Source: an uncultured Eubacteriales bacterium (GTDB lineage: Bacteria > Bacillota > Clostridia > Oscillospirales > Oscillospiraceae). From it: DNA of 27,686 nt. Under the pieces are notes generated by a model that saw nothing but the letters and a program-made list of their open reading frames with translations, was not told the DNA's origin and did no database searches. The stretch is from NCBI GenBank assembly GCA_900554275.1, contig USGS01000014.1, forward strand, positions 1 to 27,686, given 5' to 3'. The position numbers and the translations under genes are program-made. Positions 1-6,599 of the stretch are shown in pieces. Position 1 is the first letter of the stretch. Each line of letters opens with the position of its first letter.

Positions 1-143
1 TAAATGCGCGATGCCTTAAGTACAGGCACATCATAGCACGGCGGCAGGGCGGCGTACAGGTGGAAAATGCCGCGAGAAAAATTTCCCGCAGCATAGTCAT
101 TAAAACACGCAGGCACAATGGCCCGAATCTCAGACGGGAGCAT
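1..143 (-). CDS. Possible 5' end of an unrecognised leftward gene (runs off window)
   Basis: The minus strand is open without a stop from an ATG at 143 to the left edge, about 47 codons beginning MLPSEIRAIVPACFNDY. A GAGGAG ribosome binding site (complement of 148-153) sits four bases before the ATG. A near-consensus minus-strand promoter lies upstream at 227-255. I do not recognise the protein, and 47 open codons could occur by chance. The promoter and Shine-Dalgarno sequence in the right places are the reason to list it. It would be transcribed divergently from the cobalamin operon. Confidence 0.35.
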   Translation of the reverse strand, partial: MLPSEIRAIVPACFNDYAAGNFSRGIFHLYAALPPCYDVPVLKASRI

Positions 144-226
144 GGTGCTCCTCAAGTACAAACTTAACAACGTGTGCGGTGCAGATCGCAGACCTGCAAA
201 TGGTGCACAAATAACTAAACAATTTT

Positions 227-255
227 TATATACCACAATATATTGTGGTTATCAA
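227..255 (-). promoter_or_regulatory. Minus-strand promoter with 18-bp palindromic operator in its spacer
   Basis: On the minus strand, TTGATA (250-255), a 17-base spacer and TATATA (227-232) form a sigma70-type promoter pointing left. The spacer is almost entirely the perfect palindrome ACCACAATATATTGTGGT (232-249), the position expected for a repressor site. Its core resembles the published NrdR-box consensus (acaCwAtATaTwGtgt), but only one copy is seen and NrdR boxes usually occur in pairs. The regulator is therefore unproven. Confidence 0.5.
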
Positions 256-292
256 TACGTAAATATCAAAATTCTGTATTCAGAGAGCGTGG

Positions 293-328
293 CCAAAAAC
301 GTAATACGCATTATATTACAGCGACCGC
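293..328 (+). repeat. Copy A of a 36-base dispersed repeat
   Basis: These 36 bases match 20640-20675 at 28 of 36 positions by eye, without gaps. Both copies share the blocks GTAAT, CGCAT and CCGC. The present copy contains an imperfect inverted repeat, GTAATA (301-306) with TATTAC (314-319). It lies in the intergenic region before the cobalamin operon. It is a candidate short intergenic repeat family; no function can be assigned. Confidence 0.4.
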
Positions 329-353
329 TTTTCTCCGAACAGCCCTAACCGAG

Positions 354-440
354 AAAATCCCACATAAGACTTTAGAGCAACCGCCCACTCCAAAATACCT
401 ATAATAAAAAATCCCACATCAGATTTTAGACAGCCCCGCC
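354..440 (+). repeat. Two imperfect direct repeats just upstream of the cobalamin operon promoter
   Basis: Two copies of roughly 35 bases, starting near 354 and 406, share AAAATCCCACAT followed by a similar AGA-TTTAGA segment and a C-rich end. They lie directly 5' of the -35 box at 452, so they could bind a regulator. They may equally be relics of a duplication. Confidence 0.4.
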
Positions 441-451
441 ATCAGAACGGA

Positions 452-479
452 TTGACAATTCGACAAAATGTGATATAAT
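452..479 (+). promoter_or_regulatory. Sigma70-type promoter of the cobalamin operon
   Basis: TTGACA (452-457) and TATAAT (474-479) are separated by 16 bases, and both hexamers are perfect consensus. Transcription would start near 486, about 25 bases before the riboswitch P1 stem, giving a leader of about 340 nt before cbiK. Confidence 0.85.
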
Positions 480-509
480 CCCGCTGTCTGGAAAAATATA
501 AAGTTGTAG

Positions 510-660
510 CACAGAGGTGTCTGCTCAAAAGCAGATGAAAAGGGAATCCGGTGCGAATCCGGAACGATGCAGTCACTGTGTACGGGAGCGGCCTGCGGAC
601 CACTGGGAAACCGGGAAGGGCAACGCCGTGATGAACGAAGTCAGGAGACCTGCCTCTGTG
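510..660 (+). promoter_or_regulatory. Cobalamin riboswitch aptamer
   Basis: The outer P1 stem pairs CACAGAGG (510-517) with CCTCTGTG (653-660). The hallmark core is present: AAAAGGGAA, a GGTGCGAATCC segment, a GTCACTGT segment, and the B12-box-like AGTCAGGAGACCTGCC near the 3' end. A hairpin directly after P1 (AACCTG 671-676, loop CTGCCAA, CGGGTT 684-689) is in the position of the P13 stem that makes the kissing loop in this class. Cobalamin binding would reduce expression of the operon for its own synthesis and uptake. Confidence 0.95.
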
Positions 661-759
661 TGGAATCTCAAACCTGCTGCCAACGGGTTGGTTTTCCTAC
701 GAACTTATGATCCGCTGCGGGTCACCGCGCGGATGTATATGTAGTAAGAAGCACCGAGG

Positions 760-795
760 GCGGCTGTGTGAGACACAGCCGCTTTTATATTTCTT
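760..795 (+). terminator. Intrinsic terminator of the riboswitch expression platform
   Basis: A perfect 10-bp stem, GCGGCTGTGT (760-769) with ACACAGCCGC (773-782), a GAG loop and a TTTTATATTT tail lie between the aptamer and cbiK. This suggests control by premature termination rather than by hiding the ribosome binding site. The cbiK site (GAAAGAGG) lies beyond the hairpin. Confidence 0.85.
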
Positions 796-828
796 TCAGA
801 ACAAATATTTGGAAAGAGGTAGATCCCC

Positions 829-2022
829 ATGAAGAAAGCACTTGCCTTTCTGATGGCGGCTGTGATGCTGATGAGCATGCTGACCGCCTGCGGCAACAAG
901 GACAACGCTGCCGACAACAATGACAACAACGACGTAAACACCGAGGAGACCGACAAGGCCGCCGCCGACAAGGTCGCCGCCCTGATCGACGCCATCTACG
1001 TACAGGAGCGCACCGAGGAGACCGACGCCCAGTGCGAGGCCGCCAAGGCCGCTTGGGACGCCCTGACCGATGCCCAGAAGGCACTGGTGGAAGGTGAGGA
1101 AGCCAGCCCCGACTATTTCGGTCTGGACACCGGTGACGCGTCCAAGGACGATCCCCGCAACCAGGACGAGATCGGCGAGAAGGAGCTGCTGGTGGTGTCC
1201 TTCGGCACCTCCTTCAACGACAGCCGCGTAGCCGACATCAAGAGCATCGAGGATGCCCTGCAGGAGGCCAACCCCGATTGGTCCGTGCGCCGCGCCTTCA
1301 CCGCTCAGATCATCATCAACCACATCCAGGCCCGTGACGGCGAGAAGATCGACAACATGGAGCAGGCTCTGGAGCGCGCTGTCGCCAACGGCGTGAAGCA
1401 GCTGGTGGTGCAGCCCACCCATCTGATGCACGGTGCTGAGTACGATGAGATGTGCGCCGCCATCGACAAGGTTCGTGACAAGTTCGAGTCCGTTGAGATC
1501 GCCGAGCCCATGCTGGGTGAGGTGGGCAGCGACGCCGCCGTCATCAACGCCGACAAGGAAGCCGTTGCCAAGGCCGTCGTCGCCGCTGCTCTGAGCGAGA
1601 GTGGTTACGAGTCCACCGCCGCCGCCAAGGAGGCCGGTGTGGCTTATGTGCTGATGGGTCACGGTACGGCGCACGTGGCGAAGGTCACTTACAGCCAGAT
1701 GGCCACCCAGATGGACAAGCTGGGCTATGAGAACGTGTTCATCGGCACCGTGGAGGGCGAGCCCGAGGATACCTCCTGCGAGGCCGTGATCGCAGCCGTC
1801 AAGGAAGCCGGTTACACCACCGTGGTGCTGCGTCCCCTGATGGTCGTGGCGGGCGACCACGCCAACAACGACATGGCCGGTGCAGACGAGGATTCCTGGA
1901 AGACCATGTTTGAGGCCGCCGGTCTCACCGTGAACTGCCAAATCTCCGGTCTGGGCCGTATCGCGGACGTGCAGGCTCTCTACGTCGCACACACCAAGGC
2001 TGCCATCGACGCTATCGCGTAA
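829..2022 (+). CDS. cbiK: Lipid-anchored CbiK-type sirohydrochlorin cobaltochelatase
   Basis: This 397-residue protein belongs to the CbiK/anaerobic chelatase family, which inserts cobalt into sirohydrochlorin. Residues 1-21 are a lipoprotein signal with lipobox LTAC (Cys21), so the enzyme should sit outside the membrane. An Asn/Asp-rich linker and a helical segment (about 45-90) ending in DALTDAQKALV follow; that motif is common in Firmicute surface proteins. The chelatase domain begins near 122 (KELLVVSFGTS). Likely metal and active-site positions are Glu204 (HGAEYDE), His278 (MGHGTAH) and His344 (AGDHANND); I matched them to the Salmonella CbiK residues by motif order only. Cytoplasmic CbiK is about 265 residues, so the extra length is the signal and the helical insert. 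It is first in the operon and is followed by its own terminator. Confidence 0.88.
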   Translation: MKKALAFLMAAVMLMSMLTACGNKDNAADNNDNNDVNTEETDKAAADKVAALIDAIYVQERTEETDAQCEAAKAAWDALTDAQKALVEGEEASPDYFGLDTGDASKDDPRNQDEIGEKELLVVSFGTSFNDSRVADIKSIEDALQEANPDWSVRRAFTAQIIINHIQARDGEKIDNMEQALERAVANGVKQLVVQPTHLMHGAEYDEMCAAIDKVRDKFESVEIAEPMLGEVGSDAAVINADKEAVAKAVVAAALSESGYESTAAAKEAGVAYVLMGHGTAHVAKVTYSQMATQMDKLGYENVFIGTVEGEPEDTSCEAVIAAVKEAGYTTVVLRPLMVVAGDHANNDMAGADEDSWKTMFEAAGLTVNCQISGLGRIADVQALYVAHTKAAIDAIA

Positions 2023-2035
2023 CAAGGACTAACTT

Positions 2036-2074
2036 GGCTCCGGGGCGGTATATTATCGCCTCGGAGCCTTTTTT
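2036..2074 (+). terminator. Intrinsic terminator inside the operon after cbiK
   Basis: A 12-bp stem with one G-U pair (GGCTCCGGGGCG 2036-2047 with CGCCTCGGAGCC 2057-2068), a 9-base loop and six T residues form a textbook terminator between cbiK and the next lipoprotein gene. I see no clear promoter between it and 2098, so partial read-through would give more cbiK than downstream message. Confidence 0.85.
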
Positions 2075-2097
2075 CAAAGCAAGGAGGACACATAAAA

Positions 2098-2931
2098 ATG
2101 AAGAAGTTTCTTTCCTGTCTGCTGGCACTGCTGATGACGGCGCTGCTGGTTGGCTGCGGACAGCAGCAGGCCGACGCCCCCGGCAATGATGAGCCCGACC
2201 AGCCCGCACTGGCGGCCGGCGTGTACACCGCCGACTTCAACACCGACAGCAGTATGTTCCACGCCAACGAGACCTGCGACGGCAAGGGCGTGCTGACCGT
2301 GAAGGACGGCCAGATGACCATCCACGTCAGCCTCGCCTCCACCAGCATCGTCAATCTGTTCCCCGGTCTGAAGGAGGACGCCCAGAAGGACGGCGCCGTG
2401 CTGCTGCAGCCCACCAAGGACACTGTCACCTATCCCGACGGTCTGGCCGAGACGGTCAACGGCTTTGATATCCCCGTGCCCGCCTTGGACACGGAGTTCG
2501 ACGTGGCTCTCATCGGCAAGAAGGGCGTATGGTATGACCACAAGGTCTCCGTCTCCAACCCTGTTCTGAAGGAGGATGACGGCGATGACGCTGCCGCCAT
2601 CGCATTGGCGGACGGCACTTACACCATTGAGGTAGGCTTTGAGGGCGGCTCCGGTAAGTCCCATGTGCTGACTCCCTGCACCCTGAAGGTGGAGAACGGC
2701 GCTGCCACCGCCACCATCGTGTGGAGCAGTGAGAAGTATGACTATATGCTGGTGGATGGCCAGCGTTACGATGTTCTCACCACCGAGGGCGGCTCCACCT
2801 TTGAGATCCCCGTGCGGGCGCTGGATACCCCGCTGACAGTGATCGGCGACACCACCGCCATGAGCACCCCCCACGAGATCGAGTACACCCTGACCTTCGA
2901 TTCCTCCACCGCCGTGGAGGCAGCCCAGTGA
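2098..2931 (+). CDS. Surface lipoprotein with two NEAT/Shp-like domains
   Basis: This 277-residue protein has a lipoprotein signal with lipobox LVGC (Cys19). Two similar beta-rich domains follow. The first starts near residue 40 (GVYTADFN) and the second near 172 (DGTYTIEVGF). Both continue with a VKDG/VENG turn and an alternating strand, and both end in an IPV-ALDT segment. The pattern resembles heme-binding NEAT or Shp-type domains found next to iron and heme importers. The second domain carries YDYMLVDGQRYDV, in which a Tyr or Met could be an axial ligand. In this operon a tetrapyrrole ligand (corrinoid, heme or sirohydrochlorin) is more likely than a sugar or peptide; that is inference. 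The gene overlaps the substrate-binding protein gene by four bases. Confidence 0.7.
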   Translation: MKKFLSCLLALLMTALLVGCGQQQADAPGNDEPDQPALAAGVYTADFNTDSSMFHANETCDGKGVLTVKDGQMTIHVSLASTSIVNLFPGLKEDAQKDGAVLLQPTKDTVTYPDGLAETVNGFDIPVPALDTEFDVALIGKKGVWYDHKVSVSNPVLKEDDGDDAAAIALADGTYTIEVGFEGGSGKSHVLTPCTLKVENGAATATIVWSSEKYDYMLVDGQRYDVLTTEGGSTFEIPVRALDTPLTVIGDTTAMSTPHEIEYTLTFDSSTAVEAAQ

Positions 2932-4079
2932 AACGGCTGACCGCCGCGGTACTGGCGCTGCTGCTGATGCTGTCCCTCTGTGGCTGCGGCACGGCAGACG
3001 CCCCTGCCAAAACAGATGGACAAACTGCCTCCATATCGTGGGATGAGTTGGTCTTTGACCGTACCATGCCCCTGCGCTATGCCCAGCAGTTTACCGTAGA
3101 GTATGCCGGAGAGAGCTACAAGCGCATCACCATCAACAACGACCGGGTGTACCTGCTGGTAGCGGAGGGCGCGGCGGTACCGGAGGGCGTACCCGCCGGC
3201 GTCACCGTTTTGCAGCAGCCGCTGGATCAGATCTATCTGGTAGCCGCCGCTGCCATGGACTACTTCGACAAGCTGAACGCCATCGACTGTATCACCCTCA
3301 GCGGTAAAAAGCAGTCGGACTGGTATATCCAGCGTGCCAAGGACGCCATGGACAGCGGAGCGCTGGTATACGCCGGCAAGTACTCCGAGCCGGATTATGA
3401 GCTGATCCTGTCGCAGGGCTGCGATCTGGCGGTGGAAAACACCATGATCTATCACTCTCCGGCGGTGCTGGAGCAACTGGAGCGGCTGGGCATCCCCGTG
3501 CTGGTGGAGACATCCAGCTACGAGACCCAGCCCTTGGGTCGGATGGAGTGGATCAAGCTGTACGCGGCGCTGCTGGACAAGGAGGACGAGGCCGAGGCGC
3601 TGTTCAACGCAAAGATGGACAGCGTGGCGGACGTACTGGAGCAGCAGCCCACCGGCAAGACTGTGGCGTTTTTCTACATCACCAGCAGCGGCGCTGTAAA
3701 CGTCCGTAAGTCCACGGACTATGTGGCGAAGTGCGTCACCATCGCAGGCGGAGACTATGTCTCCTTCGATGAATCGGCGGAGGACAACGCCCAGTCCACC
3801 ATCAACATTCAGATGGAATCCTTCTACCACGGTGCAGTGGACGCCGATGTGCTGATCTACAACAGCATCATCGATGGTGAGCTGCACACGCTGGACGAAT
3901 TGGTGGCGCTGGACCCGCTGCTGGCCGACTTCAAGGCGGTCAAGAGCGGCAACGTTTGGTGCCTGACCAAAAACTTCTATCAGGAGTCGCTGGAGCTGAG
4001 CGATCTCATTCTGGACGTGAACCATGCGTTGAACGACGCGCCGGACACGGCGTTTCACTTTCTGACACGGATGAAGTGA
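2928..4079 (+). CDS. ABC transporter substrate-binding lipoprotein (BtuF/FecB class)
   Basis: The start is GTG at 2928, overlapping the previous stop as GTGA. The 383-residue product has a signal peptide and lipobox LCGC (about Cys20). It has the two-lobe layout of class III binding proteins (BtuF, FhuD, FecB). The first lobe includes ELILSQGCDLAVENTMIY and LGIPVLVETSSYE; the second includes KTVAFFYITSSGAVNVR and ends with AVKSGNVWCL. It should capture the substrate for the permease and ATPase that follow. Cobalamin, cobinamide or another corrinoid is the natural guess given the riboswitch, but this family also handles heme and siderophores, and nothing in the sequence fixes the ligand. Confidence 0.85.
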   Translation: MKRLTAAVLALLLMLSLCGCGTADAPAKTDGQTASISWDELVFDRTMPLRYAQQFTVEYAGESYKRITINNDRVYLLVAEGAAVPEGVPAGVTVLQQPLDQIYLVAAAAMDYFDKLNAIDCITLSGKKQSDWYIQRAKDAMDSGALVYAGKYSEPDYELILSQGCDLAVENTMIYHSPAVLEQLERLGIPVLVETSSYETQPLGRMEWIKLYAALLDKEDEAEALFNAKMDSVADVLEQQPTGKTVAFFYITSSGAVNVRKSTDYVAKCVTIAGGDYVSFDESAEDNAQSTINIQMESFYHGAVDADVLIYNSIIDGELHTLDELVALDPLLADFKAVKSGNVWCLTKNFYQESLELSDLILDVNHALNDAPDTAFHFLTRMK

Positions 4080-4108
4080 GCGTTTTTTACATCATAAGGA
4101 GGAGCGGC

Positions 4109-5122
4109 ATGAAGAACACCCGAACACTTCGCATCTTGGGAGGCTTTTGGCTGCTCCTCCTGCTTTTGTTTGTATTTATACTCTGGAACATATTCGCGGG
4201 AAGCGTCTCTCTTTCCGCGTCTGAGATATGGCGGATCCTGCTGGGCGGCGATGTGGGCTTTACACAGAGCCAGATCATCGTGAAGATCCGTCTGCCCCGG
4301 CTTCTGTCGGCGCTGATCCTGGGCGGGGCGCTGTCCCTGTCCGGCTATCTGCTGCAAACCTTCTTCCACAACCCCATCGCAGGCCCCTTCGTGCTGGGCA
4401 TCTCCTCCGGCGCGAAGATGACGGTGTGCGTGGCCATGCTGGCGCTGCTGAGCCGTGGCAAGACCACCTCCTCCGCCATTCTCATCGCAGCGGCCTTCGT
4501 GGGAGCTATGGTATCCATGGGCTTCGTGCTGCTGATCTCCCAGCGGGTCAAGCGCATGAGCCTGCTGGTGGTCTGCGGCGTGATGATCGGCTATATCTGC
4601 TCGGCACTGACGGATTTTCTCGTGACCTTTGCCGACGATTCCAGCATCGTGAATCTGCACAACTGGTCTCTCGGCTCCTTCTCCGGCATGAGCTGGGACA
4701 ACGTAAAGACTATGGCCGTTGTCTGCGGCATCACGCTGCTGCTGACCTTCCTGCTTTCCAAGCCCATCCGGGCGTACCAGTTGGGCGAGGTCTATGCCCA
4801 GAATATGGGCGTCCCCCTGCGGGACTTCCGGACGGCGCTGATCCTGCTGTCCAGCGTGCTGTCCGCCTGCGTCACGGCCTTTGCCGGCCCCATCTCCTTT
4901 GTTGGCATCGCAGTGCCGCACCTGATGAAGTCCCTGTTCAAATCGGCGGAGCCGCTGTGTATGATCCCAGCCTGCTTCCTGGGCGGCGGCGTGTTCTGCC
5001 TGTTCTGCGACCTCATCGCCCGCACCGCCTTTGCCCCCACGGAGGTGAGCATCAGCTCCGTCACGGCGGTGTTCGGCGCACCTATCGTGATCTACATGAT
5101 GATCCACAGAAAGGCGGCGTGA
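4109..5122 (+). CDS. FecCD/BtuC-family ABC transporter permease
   Basis: ATG at 4109 is preceded by AAGGAGG at 4096-4102; longer upstream extensions of this frame overlap the binding-protein gene and can be ignored. The 337-residue product is typical in length for BtuC/FecC/FhuB permeases. It has about ten hydrophobic segments and the family signatures RLPRLLSALILGGALSLSG (about 53-71), the segment HNPIAGPFVLGISSGA, and AGPISFVGIAVPHLMK near the C terminus, the last being the loop that contacts the ATPase. It pairs with the downstream ATP-binding protein, whose ATG begins three bases after this stop. Confidence 0.92.
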   Translation: MKNTRTLRILGGFWLLLLLLFVFILWNIFAGSVSLSASEIWRILLGGDVGFTQSQIIVKIRLPRLLSALILGGALSLSGYLLQTFFHNPIAGPFVLGISSGAKMTVCVAMLALLSRGKTTSSAILIAAAFVGAMVSMGFVLLISQRVKRMSLLVVCGVMIGYICSALTDFLVTFADDSSIVNLHNWSLGSFSGMSWDNVKTMAVVCGITLLLTFLLSKPIRAYQLGEVYAQNMGVPLRDFRTALILLSSVLSACVTAFAGPISFVGIAVPHLMKSLFKSAEPLCMIPACFLGGGVFCLFCDLIARTAFAPTEVSISSVTAVFGAPIVIYMMIHRKAA

Positions 5123-5124
5123 GT

Positions 5125-5892
5125 ATGGCATATCTGGAAACAAAAGACCTGACCGTGGGCTACCACGGCAAGCCGCTGATCAAGGACATCGCCCTCCATG
5201 TGCAGCGGGGCAGGATCGTCACGCTGATAGGCCCCAACGGCTCGGGAAAATCCACTATATTGAAAACCATTATCGGTCAGCTCTCCAAGGTTTCCGGCAC
5301 GGTGTTTCTGGACGGCAAGGCCATGGAGTCGCGCAGCCGCAACGAGATCGCCCGGCGCATGGCCATTTTGATGACGGCCCGGATGGAGCCGGAGCTGATG
5401 ACCTGCCGGGATGTGGTGAGCAGCGGCCGCTATCCCTATACCGGGCGGCTGGGCATTTTGCAGCCGGAGGATCAGGCCATCGTGGAGCGCTCTCTGGAGC
5501 AGGTAGGCGGCATGGCGTTTGCCGACCGCCCCTTCTCCGCCATCAGTGATGGGCAGCGCCAGCGCATCCTCTTGGCGCGGGCGCTGTGTCAGGAGCCGGA
5601 GATTATCGTGCTGGACGAGCCCACCAGCTTTCTGGACATCCGCTACAAGCTGGAGCTTTTGACGGTGCTCAAGCGCATGGTGCGGGAGAATGATCTGGCG
5701 GTGCTGCTGTCGCTCCACGAGCTGGAGCTGGCGGAGCGCATCTCCGACACCGTGGTGTGCGTGGCGGGCGACCGGATCGACCGCATCGGCCCGCCGGAGG
5801 AGATCTTTACGCGGGCGTATATCGCAAAGCTGTACCAGATGGAGCACGGGAAGTACGACCCCTGCTTCGATAGTCTGGAATTTGTGCCGTAA
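5125..5892 (+). CDS. ABC transporter ATP-binding protein (BtuD/FecE class)
   Basis: The 255-residue cytoplasmic ATPase drives the importer made by the two preceding genes. Visible motifs are the Walker A GPNGSGKST, a Q-loop region around ILMTARMEPELMTC with no obvious glutamine at the usual place, Walker B IIVLDEPT, a D-loop FLD, and the H-loop His in LSLHELE. The signature motif is ISDGQRQR instead of LSGGQ, an unusual Asp for Gly. The start ATG at 5125 directly follows the permease stop, and the ORF's long upstream extension is only an overlap with the permease frame. The substrate is as uncertain as for the binding protein. Confidence 0.9.
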   Translation: MAYLETKDLTVGYHGKPLIKDIALHVQRGRIVTLIGPNGSGKSTILKTIIGQLSKVSGTVFLDGKAMESRSRNEIARRMAILMTARMEPELMTCRDVVSSGRYPYTGRLGILQPEDQAIVERSLEQVGGMAFADRPFSAISDGQRQRILLARALCQEPEIIVLDEPTSFLDIRYKLELLTVLKRMVRENDLAVLLSLHELELAERISDTVVCVAGDRIDRIGPPEEIFTRAYIAKLYQMEHGKYDPCFDSLEFVP

Positions 5893-5903
5893 GGAGTACC
5901 GAC

Positions 5904-6590
5904 ATGGAAAAACAGGGTGTTTTTTACGCCGTCAGCGTGGGCCCCGGCGACCCGGAGCTGCTGACCCGGCAGGCCTGCCGGGTGCTGGAGGCGTGTGATG
6001 TTATCGCGGCTCCCCGGATGAAGTCCGGGCGGATGCTGGCGCTGGACATCGCCGCCGGGGCGGTGGATATGCAGGGCAAGACCGTCTTGCCGCTGGACTT
6101 CACCATGGCGCGTGACGCGGCGGTACGGGAGGACAGCTACCGCACGGCGGCAGCCGCTATCGAGGCGGTGCTGTCGGCCGGGCAGGACGTGGCCATGGTG
6201 AATCTGGGCGACGTATCCGTGTACGCTACGGCGTACTATATTCTGGAGCGCATCCGCTCTGACGGGTTTGAAGCGGTGATGTGTCCCGGCGTTACCAGCT
6301 TCTGCGCCGTGGCGGCGCGGCTGGGGCGCAGCCTCACCCGCATGGAGGAGCCCCTCCACATCCTGCCCGGCAGCGCCGATCTGGACAGTGCGCTGGCGCT
6401 GCCGGGGACGAAGGTCATCATGAAATCCGGCAAGGCCATCCACGAGACGGCGGCGGCGCTGGAGCGCCGCGGTATGGCGGCAAACGCCGGGATGGTGGCG
6501 GACTGCGGGCTGGAGACAGAGCAGGTCTACACCGACCTGCGGCAGCTGCCGGAGGAGGTCAGCTATTTTGCCACCATCGTGGCAGATTGA
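5904..6590 (+). CDS. cbiL: Cobalt-precorrin-2 (cobalt-factor II) C20-methyltransferase
   Basis: This 228-residue SAM-dependent methyltransferase belongs to the tetrapyrrole methylase family and adds the C20 methyl group that is later lost on ring contraction. The N terminus has the glycine-rich VSVGPGDPELLTRQA (about 11-25). GDVSVYAT near residue 100 and CPGVTSFCAVAARLG near 125 are the SAM and substrate contact segments of the family, and KSGKAIHETAAAL marks the C-terminal lobe. Assignment to CbiL rather than CbiF or CbiH rests on the GDVSVYAT motif, the length and the absence of another CbiL in the operon. ATG at 5904 follows AAGGAG, 11 bases after the ATPase stop. Confidence 0.9.
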   Translation: MEKQGVFYAVSVGPGDPELLTRQACRVLEACDVIAAPRMKSGRMLALDIAAGAVDMQGKTVLPLDFTMARDAAVREDSYRTAAAAIEAVLSAGQDVAMVNLGDVSVYATAYYILERIRSDGFEAVMCPGVTSFCAVAARLGRSLTRMEEPLHILPGSADLDSALALPGTKVIMKSGKAIHETAAALERRGMAANAGMVADCGLETEQVYTDLRQLPEEVSYFATIVAD

Positions 6591-6599
6591 GAGGGCGCT

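Noticed and set aside
118..348. 76-residue plus-strand frame before the operon promoter
   Set aside because: It has no ribosome binding site, and it crosses the minus-strand promoter and the dispersed repeat.
517..744. 75-residue plus-strand frame in the leader
   Set aside because: It lies wholly within the cobalamin riboswitch and its expression platform, whose conserved bases explain the sequence.
796..2025. Long minus-strand open frame opposite cbiK (and similar ones at 2766-4058, 5643-7175, 12160-13560 and 16135-17724)
   Set aside because: They are antisense shadows of GC-rich genes, with low-complexity His/Gly/Arg/Val composition, no ribosome binding sites and no family motifs.
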